A DNA stretch of 64,000 nucleotides from Fibrobacter sp. UWB4 (GCF_002210345.1 NZ_MWQI01000002.1:1-64000); one strand, 5' to 3'; positions 9,232 to 18,224 are shown, numbered from the stretch's first letter. A program made the numbers and translations. The notes: generated from the letters alone by a model not told the origin.

Positions 9232-10733
9232 TACGTCCAGAACAACCGCAAACTTTTCCGTACCCCTTTAACGAAAACTACGAACTATTGGGAACGCTCG
9301 GCAAAGGTGGAATGGGCTATGTCTACAAGGCTCTCGATAAAAGGCTAAACCGCGAAGTCGCCTTCAAGATTCTCGACTCGACCTCCGATGAAGAGGCCAT
9401 CAAGCGTTTCTACCTCGAAGCGCAAGCCATGAAGGAACTCGACCACCAAAACATCGTTCACGTGTTCGACTTTGGCCAGCAGGACAAGCAGCTCTTTATC
9501 GCGATGACTTACGTGCAAGGTATTTCGCTTGCCGAAATTTTGCAGAACAAGAGCAAGCTCTCGTTTGAAGCGATCGAAGTCATCATCAAGCAGATTGCAC
9601 GCGGCCTCCTTTACGCGCACAGCAAGGGCATCGTCCACCGCGACGTGAAGCCCTCGAACATCATGCTCACGCGCGACAACCGCGTCTACATCATGGACTT
9701 TGGCATTTCGTACATCCAGGAAATGGAAAAGGAACGCCTCACCCGCACCGGCATGACGATGGGTACGCCCGAATACATGTCGCCCGAACAGTGCCACGGT
9801 GACGAAGTCACGCTCCAGTCCGACATTTACAGCATGGGCGTAATCCTTTACGAAATGACTTGCGGACGCTTGCCGTTCGAAGGCAGCCGCCCTGTAGAAA
9901 TTGCACTCAAGCACGTGCAGGAACCGCCTCCGGCCCCGGAACTTTTCCGTGAAGACATCCCGGACGGACTTTCGGCGCTCATCCTCAAGTGCCTCAAGAA
10001 AAAGCTGAACGAGCGCTTCCACGACATGCAGGAATTCTTGGACGAATGCGACCAGGTGTTCCCGCAGCACGACACGCCACATCAGAATTCGAGTATCGGT
10101 CGCAAGACCGGCAGCCACCGCAACGTGCCCTCGATTGCAGAAGCCGCCAAGCGATTCGGCAGCAACATGACTCCGCACAAGCTCATGATCGTAGCGTTCT
10201 CGGTACTGTTCCCGCTCATCGTGATTTTGCTCATGCTCCTCATGTTCACGCACAAGCCGCAGAACATGCTGCACGAAGTTGAATGGAGCGAGGTCATCGC
10301 GAATTACGAAACGAGGGCCATCGAACCTGAAATGTCGAAGGGCTACCCGCTTTCGAACTTGACCGACGGCGACCTGACCACCGCTTGGCTCAACAAGATG
10401 CCGCTAAAGCCGCTAAATCCGGTACTCGCCATGTACTTCGACCAGAACACGCTCATCACGAACATCGGTATTGCCATTGGCTACCAGAAGTCCGTCAACG
10501 ACGCTTTCGGCGACCGCTTCCGCATTTTCAAGAAGCCGCACACGCTCACCATCGAGACGAAGGACGGGTTCAAGCAACGCGTTAAGCTTGAGAATATCAG
10601 AGGCATGCAGTACCCGAACATCCAGGCGGTAGAAACGACGGAACTCAGATTCTACCTCGAAGACGTCTACGAAGCCGACAACGACGACTACGCCATCTCC
10701 GAGATTAGATTGCTTGGGATGGAAGTGAAGTAA
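9228..10733 (+). CDS. Transmembrane Ser/Thr protein kinase (PknB-like) with discoidin-like C-terminus
   Basis: The Hanks-type kinase domain (about 15-280) has the glycine loop LGKGGMGYVYKA, a VAFK lysine, catalytic D139 in HRDVKPSN, DFG (157-159) and GTPEYMSPEQ, so all key residues for activity are present. One TM helix (about 319-341) precedes an outer domain of about 155 residues. Its motifs (LSNLTDGDLTTAWL early, ELRFYLEDV and AISEIRLLGM late) resemble F5/8-type (discoidin) carbohydrate-binding folds. The orientation implies a cytoplasmic kinase with an external sensor. The ATGA overlap with the upstream FHA-ABC gene points to one signalling and transport unit. The ligand is unknown. Confidence 0.9.
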   Translation: MIRPEQPQTFPYPFNENYELLGTLGKGGMGYVYKALDKRLNREVAFKILDSTSDEEAIKRFYLEAQAMKELDHQNIVHVFDFGQQDKQLFIAMTYVQGISLAEILQNKSKLSFEAIEVIIKQIARGLLYAHSKGIVHRDVKPSNIMLTRDNRVYIMDFGISYIQEMEKERLTRTGMTMGTPEYMSPEQCHGDEVTLQSDIYSMGVILYEMTCGRLPFEGSRPVEIALKHVQEPPPAPELFREDIPDGLSALILKCLKKKLNERFHDMQEFLDECDQVFPQHDTPHQNSSIGRKTGSHRNVPSIAEAAKRFGSNMTPHKLMIVAFSVLFPLIVILLMLLMFTHKPQNMLHEVEWSEVIANYETRAIEPEMSKGYPLSNLTDGDLTTAWLNKMPLKPLNPVLAMYFDQNTLITNIGIAIGYQKSVNDAFGDRFRIFKKPHTLTIETKDGFKQRVKLENIRGMQYPNIQAVETTELRFYLEDVYEADNDDYAISEIRLLGMEVK

Positions 10734-10740
10734 CAATTAT

Positions 10741-10912
10741 CGTCACCCTGAACGAAGTGAAGGGTCCAGTAAAGTTTTATACAAGACATAACTGGATGGG
10801 GCTAAAGCCCCAACTCTTCGGCTCGGTTATAAAAATGAGCAGGCTCATTTTTGCAACACTCGCCTTCTGAGTTGTCTTCGCTACGCTCAGAATGACGTTA
10901 CAGTAACAAAGC
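10741..10912. repeat. Dispersed composite repeat (GTCACCCTGAACGAAG family)
   Basis: The spacer between the kinase and yraN genes is a composite element: CCTGAACGAAGTGAAGGGT and CCAGTAAAG, then ACTGGATGGGGCTAAAGCCCC, ending in CAGAATGACGTTACAG. A close second copy lies at 11394-11512. CCAGTAAAG..ACTGG and GGGGCTAAAGCCCC give local inverted repeats. I see no gene in it. Confidence 0.65.
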
Positions 10913-10930
10913 AAATAAAAAGGGGAGCAC

Positions 10931-11338
10931 ATGATTTCTAAAAAATCACAGAACAGGTCTAAGGGAAATTTTATCGAGTCGCAGGCGGTTGCATTCTTGA
11001 TGCGCGAAGGCTATGAAGTCGTCGCCCGCAATTACGCGTACCACGGCGGAGAACTCGACATTGTCGCCCGCGATAACGGGACTCTCGTATTCGTCGAAGT
11101 CAAGTCCGTCTGGAACAACCAGGAAGGGAATCCGGCCGCCCGCGTAAACACCCTCAAGCAAAAGAAAATATGGCAGACCGCCTGCCACTTTCTGGCAACG
11201 CAAAATGCAATCGCGCCCAAAGGATTCGACACGCCATGCCGTTTCGACGTGTTGAGCACACGCGCCTACCAGGAACCGCTCCAGTTCGCGCACTACAAAA
11301 ACGCCTTCGAAGCAAACGAAGTCCTCCCAAGGATTTAA
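10931..11338 (+). CDS. yraN: YraN/UPF0102 family nuclease-fold protein
   Basis: The 135-residue product matches the small UPF0102 (YraN) family, which has a PD-(D/E)XK nuclease-like fold. D43 in GGELDIVARD and E57-x-K59 in LVFVEVKS form the conserved acidic/lysine signature, followed by KQKKIWQTACHFL. The biochemical role is not firmly established; the gene is near-universal and usually sits with housekeeping genes. The ATG at 10931 is preceded by GGGGAG (10922-10927). It stands alone between two copies of the dispersed repeat, so it is probably transcribed by itself. Confidence 0.88.
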   Translation: MISKKSQNRSKGNFIESQAVAFLMREGYEVVARNYAYHGGELDIVARDNGTLVFVEVKSVWNNQEGNPAARVNTLKQKKIWQTACHFLATQNAIAPKGFDTPCRFDVLSTRAYQEPLQFAHYKNAFEANEVLPRI

Positions 11339-11351
11339 TGATATAGAATAT

Positions 11352-11512
11352 CCGTCACCCTGAAGTCAGCATCTACGTCATCCTGAATCACACTTCTACG
11401 TCATCCTGAACGAAGTGAAGGGTCCAGTAAAGTCTTGAGTTGCGGAACAAGATTTTACTGGATTGGGCTAAAGCCCCAACTCTTCGGGCTTCGCCCTCAG
11501 AATGACGTTACA
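11352..11512. repeat. Second copy of the composite dispersed repeat
   Basis: This contains CATCCTGAACGAAGTGAAGG, GGTCCAGTAAAG, TTTTACTGGATTGGGC and TAAAGCCCCAACTCTTCGGG followed by CAGAATGACGTTACAG, clearly related to 10741-10912. A partial duplicated unit (GTCACCCTGAAGTCAGC, then GTCATCCTGAATCAC) precedes it at 11352-11385. Confidence 0.65.
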
Positions 11513-11565
11513 GACTTTTTATATATTTTCTCACCAAAAAGTGCAAAATACAGATAAAGAATAAT

Positions 11566-12153
11566 ATGCGACTCGAAGTACATCCAGAAAATCCGCAAGC
11601 GCGCATTGTCAAGCAGGCCGCCGAGATCCTCGAAAAAGACGGACTCGTCCTCTATCCTACTGAATCCGGCTACGCCATCGGCTGCAACGCCGAATCTTCC
11701 AAGGCCATCCACAAGCTTTACGCCCTCAAGAAGCCCATGAAAAAATTCTTCATGGCGCTCATCGTCCCGGACATTCGCTTTGCCTCTGGTTACGCCCACG
11801 TGAGCAACTTTGCATTCAACATCATCAAGCAGCGCGTCCCTGGCCCGTACACATTCATTCTCCCAGCCGACCCGCACATCGCGCGCAAGCTCGACGTCAA
11901 GCGCCCTGAAATCGGCATCCGCATCCCGACGCACCCGTTCTTCAAGGAACTCTTCCAGCACTTTGATAAGCCCATCTTGAGCACAGCCGCCAAGCTCAGC
12001 GACGACGACATCTACGAGACCGACGAACTCTGGAAAGTGTTCCAGCATTCCGTAGACATGATGGTGGACTGCGGCAACATCGAAATCAACCCGACAAACG
12101 TCGTGAGCCTCGTCGGCGACAGCGTGGAAGTCATCCGCGGAGAACTGACTTAA
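11566..12153 (+). CDS. Sua5/YciO/YrdC family protein (threonylcarbamoyl-AMP synthase fold)
   Basis: The 195-residue protein carries the YrdC fold: LVLYPTESGYAIGCNAES near 25-42, a KKPMKKFFMALI segment, and RVPGPYTFILPAD followed by GIRIPTHP. Family members make threonylcarbamoyl-adenylate for the t6A tRNA modification; the shorter YciO branch is less well defined biochemically. The KKPMKK motif replaces the usual KRP and the pattern fits YciO slightly better than TsaC, so I do not assign a specific symbol. The ATG at 11566 follows an AT-rich segment with TATATATT at 11521-11528. A hairpin terminator shared with the tRNA gene lies downstream. Confidence 0.85.
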   Translation: MRLEVHPENPQARIVKQAAEILEKDGLVLYPTESGYAIGCNAESSKAIHKLYALKKPMKKFFMALIVPDIRFASGYAHVSNFAFNIIKQRVPGPYTFILPADPHIARKLDVKRPEIGIRIPTHPFFKELFQHFDKPILSTAAKLSDDDIYETDELWKVFQHSVDMMVDCGNIEINPTNVVSLVGDSVEVIRGELT

Positions 12154-12163
12154 AAATACTCGC

Positions 12164-12231
12164 AAGGGAGATGCCCGCTCGGAGGCGGGCATGACAAAAG
12201 TAACGGGTATGCCAATATTGGCGGGCATGAC
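12164..12231 (+). repeat. GATGCCCGC..GCGGGCATGACA hairpin repeat
   Basis: GGGAGATGCCCGC and GCGGGCATGACA pair across TCGGAG; a partial second unit GGCGGGCATGACA follows at 12219-12231. The same element lies downstream of the HigA-like gene (53400-53433) and, in variant form, after ruvA (743-783), in each case in the sense direction of the gene just upstream. Confidence 0.65.
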
Positions 12232-12238
12232 AAAATTA

Positions 12239-12262
12239 GAAAAGGACCGCACGATGCGGCCC
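12239..12262. terminator. Bidirectional rho-independent terminator
   Basis: GGACCGCA and TGCGGCCC pair around CGA (12244-12262). A-runs on the left and T-runs on the right let the stem terminate both the Sua5-like gene (+) and tRNA-Arg (minus). Confidence 0.8.
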
Positions 12263-12270
12263 TTTTGCTA

Positions 12271-12343
12271 TACCCGGTTCGCGAGTCGAACGCGAGTTTA
12301 ATCCTTAGGAGGGACTCGTTCTATCCATCTGAACTAACCAGGC
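12271..12343 (-). tRNA. tRNA-Arg (anticodon CCT)
   Basis: Read on the minus strand the 73 bases fold as a full cloverleaf. The acceptor is GCCTGGT with ACCGGGT plus discriminator A, the D arm GTTC/GAAC with GG in the loop, the anticodon stem AGTCC/GGATT with loop CTCCTAA (anticodon CCT), and the T arm TCGCG/CGCGA with loop TTCGACT. CCA is not encoded. A terminator follows at 12239-12262. The acceptor stem has two G-T pairs. Confidence 0.93.
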
Positions 12344-12863
12344 TCTTTAGCGACCGCGAATATAGAAAAAAAACGGCAATTCATCAAGCAAAAGGGCCAA
12401 AACGGCCAACATCCAGATATAATTTCGGGAATCCGCAAGTCCTGGGAGCCATTCCAGAGTTCGAACTTTAGATGGCGGTAAGGCGTCAAGACGGGCGCTG
12501 CATTCACAACAAACTTCGCCGAATATAACTTATTTTAGCGACAATACAGTATTGAAAAAAGTTTTTTACAACGTCATTGTAAATTTCCAAAACAAACTCT
12601 TATCTTTTATTCTCAAAAAAACAGATAACATATACAATATATTTTACACATTTACAAATAAATATAACCGTTTTTTGTTCTCAAAAAATTTATAAAAATT
12701 CAATCAAAAGCAATTAAATAACAACAATTTCACACATTCACCACACACAACGTAAACCATTATTTACTCCATTCTGTATAACAGCTTGTTATTTTGTATC
12801 ATATAACAGCTTTTCATAACAATAAAAACTGTTTTGAATTTTATCTTACACAGGAGAAAAATA
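12344..12863. other. AT-rich intergenic region upstream of the calpain-like pair
   Basis: No gene is visible in this stretch of about 520 bases. It becomes very AT-rich from about 12540. Notable elements are the palindrome CAATAC-A-GTATTG (12542-12554), and the direct repeat TATAACAGCTT at 12777-12787 and 12802-12812 (25-base period), the first copy forming ATAACA-GCT-TGTTAT. CAGGAG (12851-12856) is the ribosome binding site of the downstream gene. The repeats are candidate operators. Confidence 0.6.
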
Positions 12864-14339
12864 ATGGATAAAGAAAAAATCTCAATCGGATGCCCAGACC
12901 CATTCAGTGTTGCGGAATTGATTGAAGGTAAAAAAATCGATTGGTCTAAGAAAAAAGACGAAATCGACGCATTGGCCGAAATTTTTGGCGTCACGAAAGA
13001 AGCATTTTTAAAAGATTCATTTACTCTTTTAAATCCGTTCGTAAAAATTAATTCGAAAGGCGAACTCACCGCAATCTCAGAAAGCGAAGCTACAACACGC
13101 CTTGAAACATTCCTGAAAAACAACGCAAGACCGCAAAAGGCTTTGGCAAAGACAGCCACCACAAAGGCTCTCACGCCAGCGCAAAAGCGCAAAAACGTCA
13201 TCAGCGTCCTGCTTAACAAACAGGTGACGGAAAAAAAATTAGCACAAGAAATAAAAGCAAACAGAATTGTAGTTGCGAACAGTAACAATTCCGTCTACCT
13301 GCCAGAAGGAATGACATGGAAAGACAAAGGCTACTTCTTCAACGAGACCGCCCACTGGTACGACATTTGCCAAAACAGCATTGGCGACTGCTACTTCCTC
13401 GCAGCACTCTGTTCCGTTGTTTACGCAAACCCGTTCTGGATTAAAAACAACGTCGCCCTAAGGTACAAAAACGGAATCCAAGACGACACCCCGTGGCACG
13501 CAATCGACTTTTACGTTCCTAAGACCGGCTCCTACAAATCAAATCAAGCATGGTCTGCCAAAAAAGGAACCGTACAAACCGTCGTCGTTTCTGAAGAACT
13601 TCTCGTCAACGAAAACACTGAAAAAAACTACGGTGTCTGCGGACCTAAGGAAAAATCGGGAGACCCCATAAAAAACGTTCCCAAATCAGAAATGGATTCT
13701 TGCTGGCCCGCCGTTTACGAAAAAGCCTACGCCAAGTTCCTCGAGAAATGCACATCGGACTATCCCGACTTGAAAGGCAAAATCAACGGTGGCAATGGCG
13801 GCGGAGCACTTAAGGAAATACTCCACACTGAAAACGTTGTTACAAAATCTCTGGGCAGCCTGACCGTCAATCAAATCTGGGATATCGGCCTTAAAGCCCA
13901 CAGCAACCCGACATGCGTTTCCATCCACAGCTACTGGGATGAGAAAAAAAAGGTCTACTATTCCAAAGCCGGAACTAAACAAGAGTACATGGATATGGGC
14001 CTCTACATCGGCCACGTCTATTCATTCCTGGACGTCATCATGATGAAAGACTCCAAGAAATACGTCGTTCTCCGCAACCCGCACGGCCGTAACCTCGCCG
14101 CCATCAAAAACAACCCGGCGGTCTATCACGACAGCTGGACATATAACTATGGCGCCAATCCGACAAACACCTACCGCGGCGTAAGCAGCATCTACAGGTT
14201 CGTCGATGGCAACAACGAGCCGCAAAAATCACGTGGAACATTCCTGATGGAAATCAATGAGTTCAAGCGCGTCTTCGAAGACGTGTATTACTACGACGGT
14301 CCCGCAATAGACGAAGGCCTGACCTCGCTCATCCCATGA
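12864..14339 (+). CDS. Calpain-like (peptidase family C2) cysteine protease, copy 1
   Basis: A 491-residue protein without signal peptide. The centre and C-terminal half carry the calpain triad: C176 in QNSIGDCYFLAAL, H384 in GHVYSFLD and N405 in LRNPHG, matching the eukaryotic calpain pattern in order and spacing. The N-terminal part of about 150 residues (IGCPDPFSVAELIEG...) is shared only with the neighbouring paralog. The frame opens earlier, but the ATG at 12864 has CAGGAG 7 bases upstream and aligns with the paralog's start. Calpains are mostly eukaryotic; bacterial members are few and of unclear role. Whether it acts inside the cell or is cargo of the nearby contractile injection system is unknown. 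All catalytic residues are intact. Confidence 0.85.
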   Translation: MDKEKISIGCPDPFSVAELIEGKKIDWSKKKDEIDALAEIFGVTKEAFLKDSFTLLNPFVKINSKGELTAISESEATTRLETFLKNNARPQKALAKTATTKALTPAQKRKNVISVLLNKQVTEKKLAQEIKANRIVVANSNNSVYLPEGMTWKDKGYFFNETAHWYDICQNSIGDCYFLAALCSVVYANPFWIKNNVALRYKNGIQDDTPWHAIDFYVPKTGSYKSNQAWSAKKGTVQTVVVSEELLVNENTEKNYGVCGPKEKSGDPIKNVPKSEMDSCWPAVYEKAYAKFLEKCTSDYPDLKGKINGGNGGGALKEILHTENVVTKSLGSLTVNQIWDIGLKAHSNPTCVSIHSYWDEKKKVYYSKAGTKQEYMDMGLYIGHVYSFLDVIMMKDSKKYVVLRNPHGRNLAAIKNNPAVYHDSWTYNYGANPTNTYRGVSSIYRFVDGNNEPQKSRGTFLMEINEFKRVFEDVYYYDGPAIDEGLTSLIP

Positions 14340-14379
14340 TAACCATCAACCACACAAAGATTTATACAGGAGATTTACA

Positions 14380-15921
14380 ATGGAAGAAAAATTAAACGCA
14401 ATTGGATGCCCGGACCCGTTCAGTATCGCCGAATTTATCGAAGGAACAAAAATCGACTGGTCTAAGCAGAAAGACGAAATCGAAACGCTCGCGGAATGCC
14501 TCGGCGTTACAAAAGCAGGCTACCTGAACAACATAAACGCGATTCTTCGCCCATTCGCCGAAGAAGACTCCAAAGGCACAATCAAGATTCTTTCGAAGGA
14601 TGTCGCACAGAAGCGCCTCGAAACGCTCATGACAAAGATTGCAAGACCGCAGAACAGCACAAAGATCCTGAAATCGGCAAGCAGCCTCACATTCCAGCAG
14701 AAGCGTAAAAACGTCGTCAGTATCTTGATGAACGTTCAGGAATCCCAAAAGGTCATCAACCAGAAAATCAAGAGCGGCGAAATCACAGCAACAACTGACG
14801 CCGTCTATCAGCCCAAAGGCATGTCCTGGAAAGACAAAGGCTACTACTTCAACGAAACCGTACACTGGTACGACATTTGCCAAAACAGCATTGCGGACTG
14901 CTACTACCTCGCCGCACTCTGCTCCGTCGCCTTCGTCAACCCGTTCCTGATCAAGAACGTCACCGGCTTAAGATTCAAATACAGCGAAGGCATCCAGGAT
15001 GAAACTCCGTGGCATGCCATCGAGTACTACGTGCCTAACGGCACTTACGAATCTTCAAATGCATGGAGCCATGCAAAGAAGACAACGCAGACCATCGTCG
15101 TTTCCGAAGAAGTCCTTGTCAACGCAAGCGGCTACAACTACGGCGCATCCGGGCCAAAGGAAAAACTGGAGGGCCTCGTGAAAGGGGACAAATCCAAGCT
15201 GGATTCCTGCTGGCCGGCCGTTTACGAAAAGGCGTATGCCAAGTTCCTCGAAAGATGTACTTCGGACTACCCCAACATGGACGGGCTGATCCATTACGGA
15301 AACGCAGAAGACTCCCTCAAGGTGATTCTCCACACAGAAGACGTCGAGACAAAATATTTGTCAAACCTCACCACGTCGCAGATCTGGAGCCTCGCCGGAG
15401 ACGCAGATACGAAACCTTCATGCGCATCCATCAGCGCCCCCAAAGTAGGGACCGAAGCAGACTATACAAACATGGGCCTATACACCTACCATGTATATTC
15501 GCTCCTGGGCCGCACAACAATAAACAACAAGCAATACGTCATTCTCCGCAACCCGCATGGACGTAACCCGATCAAGCTCAAGAACAACGCCCACGTTTAC
15601 CAAAGCAGCTGGAGCGTCGCAAATACGGTTAGCGCAAACAACACGTACAGAGGGACAAAGGACATCTACAGGTTCGTCGATGGCAACAACAACCCTCAAA
15701 AGTCACGGGGCACGTTCCTAATGGAAATTGCAGAATTCAAGCGAGTCTTCACGGCTATCGAGCGCTACAACGGGGCCACAATATCAAACGGTTCAACAAG
15801 CTTGACCCCGTCCATTTCAATCATACCAATCCCGGGACCTATTAGCCCAATAGATCCGATCCAAATCCCCAAGCCGATCCCGGAACCGCTTAACCCAATA
15901 AAGCCGATCCCGAGAAAATAA
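14380..15921 (+). CDS. Calpain-like (peptidase family C2) cysteine protease, copy 2, with Pro-rich tail
   Basis: A paralog of the preceding gene, alignable over almost the whole length. The triad is C174 (NSIADCYYLAAL), H371 (TYHVYSLL) and N391 (LRNPHG). Glycine before Asp-Cys is replaced by alanine, and GH by YH. The last 35 residues or so form a proline/isoleucine-rich tail with PIPGPISPIDPI and IPEPLNPIKPIP, absent from copy 1. The start at 14380 follows CAGGAG 7 bases upstream, 40 bp after copy 1, so the two are co-transcribed. A strong terminator follows at 15942. Recent tandem duplication followed by divergence is the simplest reading; the tail may be a linker or binding element. Confidence 0.84.
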   Translation: MEEKLNAIGCPDPFSIAEFIEGTKIDWSKQKDEIETLAECLGVTKAGYLNNINAILRPFAEEDSKGTIKILSKDVAQKRLETLMTKIARPQNSTKILKSASSLTFQQKRKNVVSILMNVQESQKVINQKIKSGEITATTDAVYQPKGMSWKDKGYYFNETVHWYDICQNSIADCYYLAALCSVAFVNPFLIKNVTGLRFKYSEGIQDETPWHAIEYYVPNGTYESSNAWSHAKKTTQTIVVSEEVLVNASGYNYGASGPKEKLEGLVKGDKSKLDSCWPAVYEKAYAKFLERCTSDYPNMDGLIHYGNAEDSLKVILHTEDVETKYLSNLTTSQIWSLAGDADTKPSCASISAPKVGTEADYTNMGLYTYHVYSLLGRTTINNKQYVILRNPHGRNPIKLKNNAHVYQSSWSVANTVSANNTYRGTKDIYRFVDGNNNPQKSRGTFLMEIAEFKRVFTAIERYNGATISNGSTSLTPSISIIPIPGPISPIDPIQIPKPIPEPLNPIKPIPRK

Positions 15922-15941
15922 TTGTCTTGTAGCCATAAGCA

Positions 15942-15969
15942 GGTCCCGGTTCGCCGGGGCCTTTTTTTT
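15942..15969 (+). terminator. Rho-independent terminator of the calpain-like operon
   Basis: GGTCCCGG-TTCG-CCGGGGCC followed by eight T residues; a stable UUCG-type loop. It touches the 3' end of the convergent HD-GYP gene. Confidence 0.9.
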
Positions 15970-18178
15970 ACTTTGCAGGATTTTCTTCGGACGAAAGCTT
16001 CGTCCTTGCGTCGTACAGGCTCTTGGAAATATGCGTAAACGCCTCGACGACAACAGGGTCGAAGTGGCTCCCCGCCCCTTCCATAATAATCGCCATCGCC
16101 TTTTCGTAGCTGAAGCCTTTCTTGTAAACTCGTTCGGCAATGAGCGCATCGAATACATCCGCCACAGCCATGATTCTTGCAGACAAAGGAATTTCTTCGC
16201 CCTTGAGACGGTTCGGGTATCCAGAGCCGTCCCACTTTTCATGGTGGTAGCAAGCCATTTCAATAGATTCATTCAGGTAGTCGGCATCAAAAGCGCCCTT
16301 CGCATCATCAACGATTTTCTGGAGGATCTTGCCGCCTTCGGTCGTGTGGTTCTTCATGATGGCAAATTCTTCATCCGTAAGCTTTCCGTTCTTATTCAAA
16401 ATCAAGTCGGACACCGCAATTTTTCCGATATCATGGAGCGGAGCGGCCTGCTTGAGCTTGTGGATATAGGCATCCGTCAAGATTCCCCTGAACTTCCCCT
16501 CGGACTGGAGTTCCTTCGCAATGGCCTCGACATACTGAGCCGTCTTCTTGATATGGTCACCCGTGCATTTATCGCGCGCTTCAACCATCTCGGCAAATTC
16601 CATGATAATGACTTCCTGCATGCGCTGGATGCGCAGGTTCTGGTCATGCACCTTCTGGATAAAGTTGAACGTGTCATCCGTCATCGCATTGAAGTAGTCG
16701 TAAAGCTGCCCAATTTCATCTTTGGACTTGATCCCGAGACTTGCGACATCGTTCACGGAATTCCGCATACGGGAAAGGTCCAGATCAAAGCCCATGTCCA
16801 AAGCATAGTTCGCGCGCATCGTCGCCCCAGCAATCTTCTGCGCTGCATAGGACATCTTGTTCACAGGAATCACGATCCCGCGCTTCATCAGCTCGAAAAC
16901 AATCATCATGATGATAATCGAAAGCCCGAAGAAAAGCGACAGGAGCTTGATAAAGAACATCGCCTCGTCGCGGACAATAGATTCCATGGAAACATCTGCC
17001 GCCACATAGGCAACCGTTTTCCCGGCGGCGTTCCGAAGGGGCTTGTAAACCGTCAAGAGCCAGCCAAACTGGTCATCCGAAATAATCGGCTCAATCTCTT
17101 CGCCATTCAAAAGCTTTGGCAGATAAGGCAAAAACGACGGATCAAATTCAAGTACGGAACCAGGCTCGCCCCCCGCCTCGCCATCTACGTCCAAGTCAAA
17201 AACGACATGGCAGCCGTCTTCCATGATCTTGTAGACATAGAGGTATTTTGTATGCGGAAAACTTTTCCGGATCTGTTCAAGAATCCTCTTTATTCGGTCA
17301 TAACCATCAGCTTCATGGCCACGCACAATATACTCATCCACCCTTTCTGCATCGATCGCGATCAACGCCGATTCCGTCACACCACGCGCAGTACTTATAT
17401 AATTGTTGATCGAATTGTCGCGATACAGGAACAGCCCGATTATGCCGGCAAGTCCGCCCAGAAGCACCTCGGCGACAATCACCATCAGGACAACCTTGTT
17501 CAGAAGGGAATTGCTGAACGAAGCCTTTTCCGCAGAATTGCCCCGGGCAAAATTAACTTCGCTCAAATATTCCTTGACATGATTTGGAATAAAGTGGTAG
17601 ATGAGCGCCGACAGCAGAACAATCACGCTTTTGTCAAAAACATCAATGACGACATCGGCACAGAGCTGCGAAGTGAAACGGTCCCAGTGCATCAAGTCAT
17701 GGAACGCAATCGCAAACGGCGCCGAAATCCCTTCGCCAAAATTAAAGCCGTATAGCGCATAAGTGAAAATCGACCCAATGCCACCGCCGATCATCGCAAA
17801 TATCAGAATGAGAACCAGCAGCTTCCAGATGCTCTTGAAAAAGCCGCGACGGAAAAGGAACGTCGCGACAACCGCAATAAAAATGCTCAAGACGCCATAA
17901 TACATGGCAACAGGCTCGGCGATCCCGTTAATGGCGTTCACGCCAAAGCCGACAATCACGGCAGGCAAATACCCACCCAGCATGGCGGTAAGCACCGTCC
18001 CCAGACAATCCAGAAAAAGCGGTATACCAAAGAAAATTGCAAGCTTTGCGGGGACCACGTTCAAGAGCAAGCCTAAAACAATCAGCAGCAGGGCCTTTCT
18101 AGAACGCCACAGAAAGCCCCTCACGACCTTCAGAATCCATTTTAGGCTAGACACGACTTCCAAAGCATACTTTCTCAT
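15968..18178 (-). CDS. Membrane-bound HD-GYP c-di-GMP phosphodiesterase
   Basis: The 736-residue protein has an N-terminal multi-helix membrane region (about 25-200) resembling ECF/MASE-type sensory domains, a further TM helix (about 225-250), an extracytoplasmic sensor (about 255-405), a TM helix near 410-430, a HAMP-like linker, and a C-terminal HD-GYP domain. The metal motif HDIGK begins at H582, and HHEKWDGSGYP is complete, so activity is expected. HD-GYP enzymes hydrolyse the second messenger c-di-GMP. A TTG lies two codons upstream; ATG at 18178 follows AAGGAAG. It is downstream of the DUF1353 gene on the same strand but separated by a terminator. Confidence 0.9.
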   Translation of the reverse strand: MRKYALEVVSSLKWILKVVRGFLWRSRKALLLIVLGLLLNVVPAKLAIFFGIPLFLDCLGTVLTAMLGGYLPAVIVGFGVNAINGIAEPVAMYYGVLSIFIAVVATFLFRRGFFKSIWKLLVLILIFAMIGGGIGSIFTYALYGFNFGEGISAPFAIAFHDLMHWDRFTSQLCADVVIDVFDKSVIVLLSALIYHFIPNHVKEYLSEVNFARGNSAEKASFSNSLLNKVVLMVIVAEVLLGGLAGIIGLFLYRDNSINNYISTARGVTESALIAIDAERVDEYIVRGHEADGYDRIKRILEQIRKSFPHTKYLYVYKIMEDGCHVVFDLDVDGEAGGEPGSVLEFDPSFLPYLPKLLNGEEIEPIISDDQFGWLLTVYKPLRNAAGKTVAYVAADVSMESIVRDEAMFFIKLLSLFFGLSIIIMMIVFELMKRGIVIPVNKMSYAAQKIAGATMRANYALDMGFDLDLSRMRNSVNDVASLGIKSKDEIGQLYDYFNAMTDDTFNFIQKVHDQNLRIQRMQEVIIMEFAEMVEARDKCTGDHIKKTAQYVEAIAKELQSEGKFRGILTDAYIHKLKQAAPLHDIGKIAVSDLILNKNGKLTDEEFAIMKNHTTEGGKILQKIVDDAKGAFDADYLNESIEMACYHHEKWDGSGYPNRLKGEEIPLSARIMAVADVFDALIAERVYKKGFSYEKAMAIIMEGAGSHFDPVVVEAFTHISKSLYDARTKLSSEENPAK

Positions 18179-18224
18179 ACCCAAATTCTTCCTTTTTGCT
18201 TATTTAAAATACATAAAAATAAGA

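Noticed and set aside
12271-12343. tRNA-Arg as the attachment site of an island containing the eCIS
   Set aside because: The tRNA's 3' end faces away from the accessory genes, no integrase is present in the window and I see no second copy of the tRNA end near 52-56 kb.
12265-12471. A 68-codon plus-strand frame
   Set aside because: It runs across the tRNA gene on the opposite strand and resembles no protein.
16031-17755. Long plus-strand frame of 574 codons opposite the HD-GYP gene
   Set aside because: It is a codon-structure shadow of the real minus-strand gene; histidine/arginine-rich with no recognisable motif.
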